DNA of 64,000 bases, taken from positions 2,170,001 through 2,234,000 of the forward strand of contig NZ_JAJEJP010000002.1 of the NCBI RefSeq assembly GCF_021390495.1, given 5' to 3'. A program made the translations under genes and the position numbers. The DNA is from Paraburkholderia sp. ZP32-5 (GTDB lineage Bacteria; Pseudomonadota; Gammaproteobacteria; Burkholderiales; Burkholderiaceae). The notes beneath the pieces were generated by a model. That model ran no database searches. It worked only from the letters and a program-made list of their open reading frames with translations, and was not told the DNA's origin. Position 1 is the first letter of the stretch, and the number at the start of each line of letters is the position of its first letter. Below are positions 45,850 to 54,616 of this stretch, piece by piece.

Positions 45850-46793
45850 AAATCAAGGTACTCGGCTCATCGGCGGGTGGCGGTTTTCCGCAGTGGAACT
45901 GCAATTGCCGCAATTGCGACGGCGTGCGTAGCGGCACGCTGAAGGCGACGCGCCGTACGCAGTCGTCGATCGCGGTCAGCTCAAATGGCGAGGACTGGCT
46001 GCTCGTCAACGCATCGCCGGATCTGCTCGCGCAGATCGCCGCCAATCCCGAGTTGCAACCGGCGCGCCGCGCGCGCGACAGCGGCATTGCCGCGGTGCTC
46101 GTGATCGACGCGCAGATCGACCATGTGACGGGCCTGTTGATGCTGCGCGAACGCGACACGCCGTTGCCGCTCTATGCGACCGATGCGGTATGGCAAGACC
46201 TGTGCACGGGCTTTCCGGTCGCGCCGATCCTGTCGCACTACTGCGGCGTCGAGCATCGCCGCATCGCGCTCGATGACGCGCCGCTCAGCGTCGACGCCCT
46301 GCCCGGCATCCGGATCGACGCGCTGCCGCTATCGAGCAAGGCGCCGCCCTACTCGCCGCATCGCAACGCGCCCGAACGCGGCGACAACATCGGGCTCGTG
46401 CTGACGAATCTGCGCTCGGGCAAGCGCGTGTTCTACGCGCCGGGACTCGGCGCGATCGAAGAGCACGTACTCGCCGCGATGCGCGACGCCGATCTGCTGC
46501 TGGTGGACGGCACGCTATGGACCGGCGATGAAATGATCCGCCTCGGCCTGTCGAAGAAAACGGCCGCCGATATGGGCCATCTGCCGCAGACCGGCGCGGG
46601 CGGCATGATCGAAACACTGGATTCGCTCGACGCGAAGCGGGCTGACGTGAGCGGCAAAACCAGTGCAATCCGCAAGGTGCTGATCCATATCAACAACACG
46701 AATCCGATCCTGGTCGAGGACGGCCCCGAGCGGCGCATGCTGGGCGAGCACGGCATCGAAATAGCCTATGACGGCATGAGCTTCGAACTTTGA
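45846..46793 (+). CDS. pqqB: PQQ biosynthesis protein PqqB
   Basis: 315 residues. It opens [20 protein letters not shown] followed by the cysteine cluster CNCRNC, and ends with [20 protein letters not shown], both typical of PqqB. PqqB is a metallo-beta-lactamase-fold hydroxylase that oxidises the Glu-Tyr intermediate. It overlaps the hydrolase by ATGA; pqqC follows after a 121-bp gap that contains short repeats. Confidence 0.96.
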   Translation: MKIKVLGSSAGGGFPQWNCNCRNCDGVRSGTLKATRRTQSSIAVSSNGEDWLLVNASPDLLAQIAANPELQPARRARDSGIAAVLVIDAQIDHVTGLLMLRERDTPLPLYATDAVWQDLCTGFPVAPILSHYCGVEHRRIALDDAPLSVDALPGIRIDALPLSSKAPPYSPHRNAPERGDNIGLVLTNLRSGKRVFYAPGLGAIEEHVLAAMRDADLLLVDGTLWTGDEMIRLGLSKKTAADMGHLPQTGAGGMIETLDSLDAKRADVSGKTSAIRKVLIHINNTNPILVEDGPERRMLGEHGIEIAYDGMSFEL

Positions 46794-46795
46794 CG

Positions 46796-46836
46796 CATCG
46801 AATCAAGCATTGAATGAAGCGTTGAATCGGCAACGT
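46796..46836 (+). repeat. Short 12-bp repeats between pqqB and pqqC
   Basis: GAATCAAGCATT and GAATGAAGCGTT in tandem, then GAATCGG, directly after pqqB. The gap of 121 bp carries nothing else visible apart from the pqqC ribosome-binding site GGAGA. Confidence 0.5.
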
Positions 46837-46914
46837 GAATGCATGGAAGCGAGGCAGTGTGCAGGTGCGGTAACGAGGCGCGGCAGTGAACGACCCTACA
46901 AAAACGGAGACGGC

Positions 46915-47673
46915 ATGAACGCGAAAGACACCCACGACACGACGCCGATGCGCGCCGCGAATGCGACCCGTAGCCCGCACGCGGATCAACCCGCGTGGAA
47001 CCGCGAGGAATTCGAGGCGCAGTTGCGCGCAAAAGGCACCGCGTATCACATTCATCACCCGTTCAACGTAAAGATGAATACGGGCGGCTGCTCGCGCGAG
47101 CAGATTCGCGGCTGGGTCGCGAACCGTTTCTACTATCAGATCAACATTCCGCTGAAGGACGCGGCCGTGTTGTCGAATTGTCCGGACCGCGAAACGCGCC
47201 GCCGCTGGGTGCTGCGCATTCTCGATCACGACGGCTATGACGGCGCGGAAGGCGGTATCGAAACCTGGGCGCGTCTGGGCGACGCGGTCGGTCTGAGCCG
47301 CGACGAGCTGTGGTCGCTCGAACACGTGACACCTGGCGTGCGCTTTGCCGTCGATGCCTACGTGAACTTCGCGCGCCGCGCGCCTTGGCAGGAATCGGTG
47401 TGCTCGTCGCTAACCGAAATGTTCGCGCCGCAGGTGCATAAAGATCGCCTTGCGAGCTGGCCCGAGCATTACCCGTGGATCGAACCCGATGGCCTCGCCT
47501 ATTTCCGCTCACGCATTTCGCTCGCGCAGCGCGACGTGCAGCACGGGCTCGAAGTCACGCTCGATTACTTCACGCGACGCGAACAGCAGGAACGGGCGCT
47601 CGAGATTCTGCAGTTCAAGCTCGACATTCTGTGGACCATGCTCGATTCGATCGAAAAGGCGTTCCCGCAATGA
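46915..47673 (+). CDS. pqqC: Pyrroloquinoline-quinone synthase PqqC
   Basis: 252 residues from ATG 46915 (GGAGA 5 nt upstream). The haem-oxygenase-like fold is shown by [40 protein letters not shown] and [11 protein letters not shown]. PqqC catalyses the final ring closure and oxidation to PQQ with O2, without a metal. The frame extends upstream but that part is the repeat region. It overlaps pqqD by ATGA. Confidence 0.97.
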   Translation: MNAKDTHDTTPMRAANATRSPHADQPAWNREEFEAQLRAKGTAYHIHHPFNVKMNTGGCSREQIRGWVANRFYYQINIPLKDAAVLSNCPDRETRRRWVLRILDHDGYDGAEGGIETWARLGDAVGLSRDELWSLEHVTPGVRFAVDAYVNFARRAPWQESVCSSLTEMFAPQVHKDRLASWPEHYPWIEPDGLAYFRSRISLAQRDVQHGLEVTLDYFTRREQQERALEILQFKLDILWTMLDSIEKAFPQ

Positions 47674-47960
47674 ACGATACGACCCGCGCCGAAGATGCCA
47701 GGCAAGCCGCCACGCCGCTGACGATCGCGAAGCCGTTCCGTCTGCAATGGGAGGCCGCGCAGAACGCGCATGTGCTGCTTTATCCGGAGGGGATGGTGAA
47801 GCTGAATCAGAGCGCCGGAGAAATCCTGAAGCGCTGCGACGGCACTCGCGACATCGATACGCTGGTCGCCGAGCTGGAGCAGGCGTTCAACGCGACCGGC
47901 ATCGGCGGCGAGGTGCGGGCCTTCATCGCCGACGCGCACTCGCGCGGCTGGCTGGAGTAG
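47670..47960 (+). CDS. pqqD: PqqA-binding chaperone PqqD
   Basis: 96 residues, ATGA overlap with pqqC. The winged-helix PqqD fold appears as [23 protein letters not shown] followed by [12 protein letters not shown]. PqqD binds PqqA and presents it to the radical SAM enzyme PqqE, encoded 4 bp downstream. Length is normal, with a short amino extension. Confidence 0.95.
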   Translation: MNDTTRAEDARQAATPLTIAKPFRLQWEAAQNAHVLLYPEGMVKLNQSAGEILKRCDGTRDIDTLVAELEQAFNATGIGGEVRAFIADAHSRGWLE

Positions 47961-47964
47961 CGCG

Positions 47965-49191
47965 ATGACCGATCTTTCCCAGCCAACCTCTAGCGCGCAG
48001 TCCGATGTTACGGCCGCCCCCGCCGTGCCGCCGCCGTTGTGGCTGCTCGCGGAGCTGACCTATCGCTGTCCGCTGCATTGCGCGTTCTGCTACAACCCGC
48101 TCGACTACACCGATCACAATCGCGAACTGAGTACCGCGCAATGGCTCGACGTGCTGCGCGACGCGCGCGCGCTCGGCGCGGTGCAGCTCGGTTTTTCGGG
48201 CGGCGAGCCGCTGGTGCGCGACGACGTCGAAGTGCTGGTGGAGGAAGCGCACAAGCTCGGCTTCTATACGAATCTGATCACCTCCGGCGTCGGACTGACC
48301 GACAAGCGGCTCGGCGATCTGAAGGCGGCCGGTCTCGATCACATCCAGTTGTCGTTCCAGGATTCGACGCAGGAACTGAACGACTTTCTGAGCAGCACGC
48401 GGACGTTCGATCTGAAGCAGCGCGTTGCCGCTTCGCTGAAACGTCATGGCTTTCCGATGGTGATGAACTGCGTGCTGCATCGCTACAACCTGCCGCACGT
48501 CGACAAGATCATCGAGATGGCGCTCGCGCTCGGCGCCGAATATCTGGAACTGGCGAACACGCAGTACTACGGCTGGGCACACGCGAACGAAGCGCAATTG
48601 ATGCCGACGCGCGAACAGCTCGAAGAAGCCGAGGCGGTGGTTGCGCGCTACCGCCGCACGCATGGCGAGCGCTGCAAGATTTTCTTCGTCGTGCCCGACT
48701 ACTTCGAGAACCGGCCGAAGCGCTGCATGAACGGCTGGGGCGCGGTGTTTCTCGGCGTCGCGCCCGACGGTGTCGCACTGCCCTGCCATGCCGCGCGCGG
48801 GCTGCCTGGCCTCACGCTACCGAACGTCAAAGACACGCCATTGCGCGACATCTGGTACCACAGCGACGCGTTCAACCGCTTTCGCGGTCTGCAGTGGATG
48901 AAGGAACCCTGCCGCAGTTGCAACGAAAAGGAACACGACCTCGGCGGCTGCCGCTGCCAGGCCTATCTGCTCACCGGCGACGCGGCTAACGCCGACCCGG
49001 TCTGCGACAAGTCGCCGTTTCACGAACAGGTGGTCAAGGTCGTGCAACGCGCGGCGGCTGCGTCCACATCCGCGGCGGCAGCGGCAGCGCGCGAACAGCC
49101 GATCCTGTTTCGCAACGACGCCAACTCGCGCAAGTTCACGGCGGCGGGTCGCCAACCCGGTGCCGCTGGCGACAACGGAGGCTCATCATGA
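47965..49191 (+). CDS. pqqE: PqqE radical SAM enzyme
   Basis: 408 residues. The radical SAM cluster is CPLHCAFC (Cys35, Cys39, Cys42); the SPASM-type auxiliary cysteines are in KRCMNGWGAVFLGVAPDGVALPCHA and CRSCNEKEHDLGGCRCQ. PqqE forms the Glu-Tyr carbon bond in PqqA. The tail has an Ala/Ser stretch of low complexity. It overlaps the response regulator start by ATGA. Confidence 0.97.
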   Translation: MTDLSQPTSSAQSDVTAAPAVPPPLWLLAELTYRCPLHCAFCYNPLDYTDHNRELSTAQWLDVLRDARALGAVQLGFSGGEPLVRDDVEVLVEEAHKLGFYTNLITSGVGLTDKRLGDLKAAGLDHIQLSFQDSTQELNDFLSSTRTFDLKQRVAASLKRHGFPMVMNCVLHRYNLPHVDKIIEMALALGAEYLELANTQYYGWAHANEAQLMPTREQLEEAEAVVARYRRTHGERCKIFFVVPDYFENRPKRCMNGWGAVFLGVAPDGVALPCHAARGLPGLTLPNVKDTPLRDIWYHSDAFNRFRGLQWMKEPCRSCNEKEHDLGGCRCQAYLLTGDAANADPVCDKSPFHEQVVKVVQRAAAASTSAAAAAAREQPILFRNDANSRKFTAAGRQPGAAGDNGGSS

Positions 49192-49850
49192 GTGCGGAAA
49201 TTATCTCCGTCCTGCTCGTCGACGACCATGCGGTCGTGCGCGAAGGCTACCGGCGTCTGCTCGAACTGAACGCGGATGTCGAGGTGTGCGGCGAAGCCGG
49301 CGACGCCGCGCTGGCTTATCAGCGCTTTTGTGCGCTGCGGCCCGACGTGGTCGTGATGGATGTGTCGCTGCCCGGCGCGAGCGGCATCGAAGCGATGCGG
49401 CGCATGCTCGCGCGCGAGCCGGATGCGCGCGTGCTGATCTTTAGCGTGCATGAGGAATCGATCTTCGTGCGCCGCGCGCTCGATGCCGGCGCGCTCGGCT
49501 ACGTGACCAAGGCGAGCGCGCCCGACGTGCTGGTCGAAGCGGTGCGCACGATCGCGCGGCGCGCCGGTTATCTGAGCCCGGATATCTCGCAGGCGCTGGC
49601 GCTGCGCACTGCGTTCAACGAAGGGCCGCCGGGGCGACAGTTATCGGCGCGCGAATTCGAGGTGCTGCGTTTGCTGGTGCAGGGTTATACGCTGCCGAGC
49701 ATCGCCGAGAAACTCGGGCTCAGTCAGAAGACCGTGGCCAACCATCAATCGGTGATCCGGCAGAAGTTCGGCGCCGACAACGGCGTGCAGCTCGCGCAGA
49801 TGGCGAGCCGGCTCGGGCTTCAGTTCACCGGCTCGGCCAGCCCCGCCTGA
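49188..49850 (+). CDS. NarL/LuxR-family response regulator
   Basis: 220 residues. Receiver domain with acidic pair in LLVDDHAVVREGYRR, phospho-acceptor Asp in VVVMDVSLPGASG and Lys in LGYVTKASAP; LuxR-type helix-turn-helix in LSAREFEVLRLLVQGYTLPSIAEKLGLS. Coupled by ATGA to pqqE, so its level follows the pqq operon. Regulators of this type (AgmR/ErbR, MxaB) control PQQ alcohol dehydrogenases in other bacteria. Its partner is probably the convergent histidine kinase, which overlaps it by 31 bp. Confidence 0.9.
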   Translation: MSAEIISVLLVDDHAVVREGYRRLLELNADVEVCGEAGDAALAYQRFCALRPDVVVMDVSLPGASGIEAMRRMLAREPDARVLIFSVHEESIFVRRALDAGALGYVTKASAPDVLVEAVRTIARRAGYLSPDISQALALRTAFNEGPPGRQLSAREFEVLRLLVQGYTLPSIAEKLGLSQKTVANHQSVIRQKFGADNGVQLAQMASRLGLQFTGSASPA

Positions 49851-50857
49851 GCGGGCAGACGCGCGCAGAACAGAAAACCGCGCTGCGGCTCGCTCGCGAC
49901 GTGAAACTCGCCGCCGAGCGCCTCGACGCGCTCGCGCATGCCGATCAGCCCGAGCCCCGCGCGCGGCTGGGTCAGATCGGTGCCGGGGCCGTCGTCGGCC
50001 ATCGTCACGACGATTTCGTCGATCTGCGTGGGCGTGGCGGTGCCGCAAGCGTTGCTAGCGCCGCTTGCGTTCTGCGCCTCGCGCGGCGCGCGCACCATGA
50101 AAAGCTCCACACGCGAGCGGCGCGCGAACTTCGATACATTCGTCAGTCCTTCCTGCACGAGCCGATATAGCGTGATCGTCAGCGTATCGCTGAGGCCGCT
50201 GAAATCCCCTTCGATGGTGACCGAGAACGACGCTTCCGGCAGCCGCTCGCGCCAGCCGTCGACGCAGTGTTCGAGCGCGCTCGGCAAGCCGAACTCATCG
50301 AGACCGATCGGCCGCAAGCGGCGAATCATGCCGCCGATCTCTCGGTACACGTGAGTCGCGCTGTGAATCACACCGAGCGATATGCGATGAATCTCCGGCT
50401 CGCGCTCGCTGGATAAATCGCGGATACGCGCGGCATCGAGCGAGATCGCATTCAGATACTGGCCGAGTTCGTCGTGAAGTTCGCGCGCCATATGGCGGCG
50501 TTCGAGTTCCTGCGCCTGCAGCGCCTGGTTGGCGAGGCGCCGGTTGTCGGCCAGCAGCTGCTCGGCCTGTTCTTCGAGCCGGCGTCGATAGCCGAGTTCG
50601 CGGCGGGCGTCGCGGTAGCGGCGCCATGCGAACCACGCCAGACCGATCGACAGCACGAACAGCGTGCCCGGCAGTTCGTCGAGCTGGAAGCGCTCCATGC
50701 CGCGCGTGAGGCGGTAGGCCCGTTCGCTGACATCGAACGCGGCGCCGAGCACCATCGCCAGCACGGCGGCCGCGATGACCCACGCGAGATCGCGCCATAC
50801 CGTCGAATGGGACGGCGGGCGGTCTGTGGAAGATGACGTGATCGGGTCGCTCGACAT
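49820..50857 (-). CDS. Membrane histidine kinase (HisKA_3 type)
   Basis: 345 residues. Two transmembrane helices (about residues 26-43 and 66-78) enclose a short periplasmic loop; a coiled coil leads to the phospho-acceptor motif ELERRHMARELHDELGQYLNAI (His about 130), and the ATP-binding end has DDGPGTDL and GLGLIGMRERVEALGG. This is a NarX/UhpB-type kinase, the usual partner of NarL-type regulators. Its 3' end overlaps the regulator gene on the other strand. Confidence 0.9.
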   Translation of the reverse strand: MSSDPITSSSTDRPPSHSTVWRDLAWVIAAAVLAMVLGAAFDVSERAYRLTRGMERFQLDELPGTLFVLSIGLAWFAWRRYRDARRELGYRRRLEEQAEQLLADNRRLANQALQAQELERRHMARELHDELGQYLNAISLDAARIRDLSSEREPEIHRISLGVIHSATHVYREIGGMIRRLRPIGLDEFGLPSALEHCVDGWRERLPEASFSVTIEGDFSGLSDTLTITLYRLVQEGLTNVSKFARRSRVELFMVRAPREAQNASGASNACGTATPTQIDEIVVTMADDGPGTDLTQPRAGLGLIGMRERVEALGGEFHVASEPQRGFLFCARLPAQAGLAEPVN

Positions 50858-50912
50858 GACGTTTGCATTCTACTCAGCGCGATAGCACACGGCGGACTTT
50901 TGTGCGGGGTTT

Positions 50913-50948
50913 GGGAACGCTTCCCTGGCAGATCGGGAAAAGCTCCCG
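50913..50948. promoter_or_regulatory. Twin dyads upstream of the TonB-dependent receptor
   Basis: GGGAA-CGC-TTCCC (50913-50925) and CGGGA-AAAGC-TCCCG (50934-50948), about 21 bp centre to centre. The second has the same CGGGA-N5-TCCCG form as the site before tonB (57668-57682). They lie between the divergent histidine kinase and receptor genes, so both could be controlled from here. Confidence 0.5.
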
Positions 50949-51035
50949 CGCGGTTTGCAGATGCGTATGCGAAGCTTTATCCATACATCGAAGAACGCGC
51001 GCGACGCGCGCATCGAGCCGGCAGGAGACAAAACG

Positions 51036-53420
51036 ATGAGCATGCGATCACAAGCACGCCGCCAACGGCGCTTTCAGCGGCGCGCCGGCATCACACTCTG
51101 TTTCGGCGGCACGCTGGCGGCGCTATCCGCGAGCGCGTGGGCGCAGTCGGAGACGCCGGCCGCGCCCCCCGCGGCTTCAGCACCAGCCGCGGCCTCAGAA
51201 CCAGCGACCGCATCGCCAGGCAACGATAACGCCGCCGCCAACACGACACCGACCACGACCCTTGCGCCGATCGTCATCGTCGGCACGACGCCGCTGCTCG
51301 GTATCGGCACGCCGCTGTCGCAGGTGCCGGCCAACGTCCAAACGATCCGCGCGGCCGATATCGAACAGCAGCACCGCCAGACGCTGACCGACTACCTCGC
51401 GCAGAACGTGCCGAGCGTCAGCATCGCCGACGCGCAGGGCAACCCGTATCAGATGAACCTGACCTATCGCGGCTTCACCGCGTCGCCGTTGCTCGGCACG
51501 CCGCAGGGGCTATCGGTATTCGTCGACGGCGTGCGCGTGAACGAGCCGTTCGGCGACGTCGTCAACTGGGATCTGCTGCCGCAACAGGCGATCGACACGA
51601 TGCAGATCATTCCCGGTTCGAATCCGACCTACGGCTTCAATACGCTCGGCGGCGCGCTGTCGATCACGACCAAAAACGGCAAGGACGACCCGGTCGGCGA
51701 AGCCGAAATAAGCGGCGGCTCGTGGGGCCGCAAAGCGGCGCAGATCGAACAGGGCGGCACGGTCGGCAGCAACCTCGACTACTACTTCACCGCCAACGCG
51801 TTGAACGACAACGGCTGGGCCGAGCAGAACGAAAGCCGCATCCGCCAGGCGTTCGGCAAGCTGCGCTACACCGATGCCAATACGACGATATCGTTATCGG
51901 GCGGCGGCGCGGACAACGATCTGCATGGCACGCAGACGATTCCGCGCTCGTTCCTGAACAACTTCAAGCAGCCCTACACCTACCCCGACCAGAATCAGAA
52001 CACGGTTGGTTATCTGACGCTGTCGGGCGATCACTACTTCAACGACCATGTCGAGCTGAGCGGCAACGCGTACTACCGGCACTTCCGCAATACCAACACC
52101 AGCAGTAACGTCAACGACGACTACGGCACGATCGACGACGACGGCAACGTCGATACCTTGCAGGCAACCAATGAACAGTCGGTCGTGTCGACCGACAGCT
52201 ATGGCGCGAGCTTGCAACTGACGCTGCTCGGCAAGCTTGCCGGCATGGAGAACCAGTTCATCGCGGGCATGGCCGTCGATGCCGCCAATTCGCGCTTCCA
52301 GCAGTCGTCGCAGGACGCGGCGTTCACCGCTTCGCGCGCGACGATCGGCATCGGTGATTTCGAGCAGCAGACCTACGCGAAGACGCACAACACCAACTAC
52401 GGCATCTATTTCTCGGACACGCTGTCGCTGACGCATCAATGGTCGTTGACGCTCGCCGGCCGCTATAACTGGGCCGATGCGACGATCGGTGACGAGAGCG
52501 GCACGCAACCGAGCCTGGACGGCCATCACACGTTCTCGCGCTTCAATCCGGCGGTCGGCATCAACTGGAATCCGACACCGGCGCTCACCGCGTACGCGAC
52601 CTACAACGAAGGAATGCGCTCACCGACCGCGATCGAACTGGCCTGCGCCGATCCGGCCGCGCCGTGTTCGCTGCCGAACGACTTCATCTCCGATCCGTCG
52701 TTGCAGCCGGTGATTTCGAAAACCTATGAAATCGGCGCGCGCGGCAAGATCGGCTCGAACACGACATGGAGCGCCGCGATGTACAGCACGACGCTCGATA
52801 ACGACATCGAGTTCATCAGCAGCAATGGCGCGGGAAGTTCGCAGGGCTTTTTCCAGAACGTCGGCCGCACGCGCCGGCAAGGTGTCGAACTCGCGGGGCA
52901 AACCAAACTCGGGCCAGTCACGGTGACCGGCAGCTATAGCTACGTCGACGCCACCTACCGCTCGACGTGGACCGAAAGCAGCCCGAGCAACTCCAGCGCC
53001 GATGCCAACGGCAATATCACCGTGAACTCGGGCGATCATATTCCGGGCATTCCGGCGACGACCGTCAAGCTGCGGCTCGACTATTCGGCGACGCCGAAAT
53101 GGCGGATCGGCACCAACCTCACCTGGCGCGGCAGCGTCTATGCACAGGGCGACGAGAACAACCAGGACGCGAACGGCAAGATCTCCGGCTATCTGCTGAT
53201 CGACATGGATACGTCCTATCAGGTGACCAAACAGCTACAGGTGTTCGCTTCCGTGTCGAACCTGCTGGATAAGCGCTATGCGAGCTTCGGTGCGCTCGGT
53301 CAGAACTTCTTTACCGGCCCGGGCAATACCTTCAACGGCGCGAACCCGGTCAACGAGCAATTCGTCGGACCGGGCGCGCCGCGAGGCTTCTGGATGGGTT
53401 TGCGCTATGCGTGGAAATAG
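51036..53420 (+). CDS. TonB-dependent outer membrane receptor
   Basis: 794 residues from ATG 51036 (CAGGAGA upstream). Signal peptide (about residues 1-37), an Ala/Pro-rich spacer, a TonB-box-like APIVIVG, a plug domain (QTLTDYLAQNVPSVSI to GGALSITTKNG) and a large beta-barrel ending in GLRYAWK. It imports a chelate or other scarce ligand across the outer membrane with energy from TonB. With tonB-exbBD 4 kb away and a XoxF-based pathway, a lanthanide chelate is the most attractive ligand, but this is inference; iron or another substrate is possible. Confidence 0.9.
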   Translation: MSMRSQARRQRRFQRRAGITLCFGGTLAALSASAWAQSETPAAPPAASAPAAASEPATASPGNDNAAANTTPTTTLAPIVIVGTTPLLGIGTPLSQVPANVQTIRAADIEQQHRQTLTDYLAQNVPSVSIADAQGNPYQMNLTYRGFTASPLLGTPQGLSVFVDGVRVNEPFGDVVNWDLLPQQAIDTMQIIPGSNPTYGFNTLGGALSITTKNGKDDPVGEAEISGGSWGRKAAQIEQGGTVGSNLDYYFTANALNDNGWAEQNESRIRQAFGKLRYTDANTTISLSGGGADNDLHGTQTIPRSFLNNFKQPYTYPDQNQNTVGYLTLSGDHYFNDHVELSGNAYYRHFRNTNTSSNVNDDYGTIDDDGNVDTLQATNEQSVVSTDSYGASLQLTLLGKLAGMENQFIAGMAVDAANSRFQQSSQDAAFTASRATIGIGDFEQQTYAKTHNTNYGIYFSDTLSLTHQWSLTLAGRYNWADATIGDESGTQPSLDGHHTFSRFNPAVGINWNPTPALTAYATYNEGMRSPTAIELACADPAAPCSLPNDFISDPSLQPVISKTYEIGARGKIGSNTTWSAAMYSTTLDNDIEFISSNGAGSSQGFFQNVGRTRRQGVELAGQTKLGPVTVTGSYSYVDATYRSTWTESSPSNSSADANGNITVNSGDHIPGIPATTVKLRLDYSATPKWRIGTNLTWRGSVYAQGDENNQDANGKISGYLLIDMDTSYQVTKQLQVFASVSNLLDKRYASFGALGQNFFTGPGNTFNGANPVNEQFVGPGAPRGFWMGLRYAWK

Positions 53421-53468
53421 CGCGAGCGCGTCACGAGTTGCGACAGTGTCGATTCCAGCGAGCACCGC

Positions 53469-54536
53469 TCACTTGATCGATTCGATCTGATTGGTGCTCA
53501 GCTCCCACGTGTGCGGCGGCAGCGGAATGAAATGCACCGCCTCCAGATACGCGGCGTTCTGCTCGGACGGCACGATCGACCATTCGAGGAATTTGCGGAT
53601 CTCGGCGGCAAGCGCCGGGCTCGGCTGCCGCGTCGACACCACCGCGTATTCGTAGTTGACGAGCGGATACGTGCCGGAAGCCGGCGCGAACACCAGACTC
53701 AGACGCTCGTCCGCCGGCGTGCGCGCGCCGAGCGACGCGGCGCCGGCCATGATCGTCGCCTTCGTCGGCAGCACGAACTCGCCCGCGCCGTTCTTCAGCG
53801 CGGCGGTGCCGAGCTGCGCCGCGGCGATGTCCTTCGTATAGCTGACGCCGACATAGCCGACCGAGTACGGCGTCGTCTTCAGCGCATTCACCACGCCCGC
53901 GTTGCCGGCCACGGCCAGCGCGCCCGGTACGCCCGGCCACGCGATCGTCGTGCCATAGCCGAGCGAGTCTTCCCACGACGGCGTGGAGAACGTCAGAAAT
54001 TGCGTGAACACGAAGGTGTCGCCGGAGCCTTCGCTGCGCCGCACCGGCACGATGTCGTGATGCGGCAGATGCATGCCCGGGTTCAGCGCGGCGATCTGCG
54101 GCGCGTCCCACGCGCGGATCGCGCCGGTATAGATGCCGGCGAGCGTCGGGCCGTCGAGCTTCAGATGGGCGTCGTTCAGTCCGGGCACGTTGTAGTTGAT
54201 CGTCTGCGCGGCGATCGCGAGCGGCACGCTGATGATCTGCGGGTGTTTCATGGCATCGGCGTCCGACATGAACGCATCGGATGCGCCGATGTTCATGTTG
54301 CCGGCGATCGCCTGATCGATGCCGGCCTGCGAACCGGTCGCGCCGACCGACAGACGCACGTCCGGATGCGCCTTCGCGTAAGCGTCGCGCCATGTTTCGA
54401 ACAGCGGCGCGAGCAGGGTCGAGCCGGTTTCGGTCAGCGTCACCTGTTGCGCGTACGCGTGTGCGCCGAGCATCGCGGCGGCGAGCGCCACGGTGGCGCG
54501 AGCTACGAATGAGTTGCGTCGTGCTGCGGTCATCAT
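53469..54536 (-). CDS. PstS-like phosphate-type periplasmic binding protein
   Basis: 355 residues from ATG 54536 (the next codon is also ATG). A signal peptide ends near AHAYAQ, then the PstS fold: ETGSTLLAPLFETWRDAYAK, VGATGSQAGIDQAIAGNMNIGASDA and RRSEGSGDTFVFTQFL, the last two being phosphate-contact regions. No pstCAB genes are near; instead an MFS transporter gene precedes it (80 bp). It may bind phosphate or another oxyanion. The open frame continues upstream across the MFS gene in another frame and is not a fusion. Confidence 0.85.
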   Translation of the reverse strand: MMTAARRNSFVARATVALAAAMLGAHAYAQQVTLTETGSTLLAPLFETWRDAYAKAHPDVRLSVGATGSQAGIDQAIAGNMNIGASDAFMSDADAMKHPQIISVPLAIAAQTINYNVPGLNDAHLKLDGPTLAGIYTGAIRAWDAPQIAALNPGMHLPHHDIVPVRRSEGSGDTFVFTQFLTFSTPSWEDSLGYGTTIAWPGVPGALAVAGNAGVVNALKTTPYSVGYVGVSYTKDIAAAQLGTAALKNGAGEFVLPTKATIMAGAASLGARTPADERLSLVFAPASGTYPLVNYEYAVVSTRQPSPALAAEIRKFLEWSIVPSEQNAAYLEAVHFIPLPPHTWELSTNQIESIK

Positions 54537-54616
54537 GTCCCTTGTTGCGTGTCGGACGGCGCGCGCCGTGCGGCGCCGGTGGGGCCGCGCTGCGGCCAAT
54601 ATCGAGCGAAGCTGCG

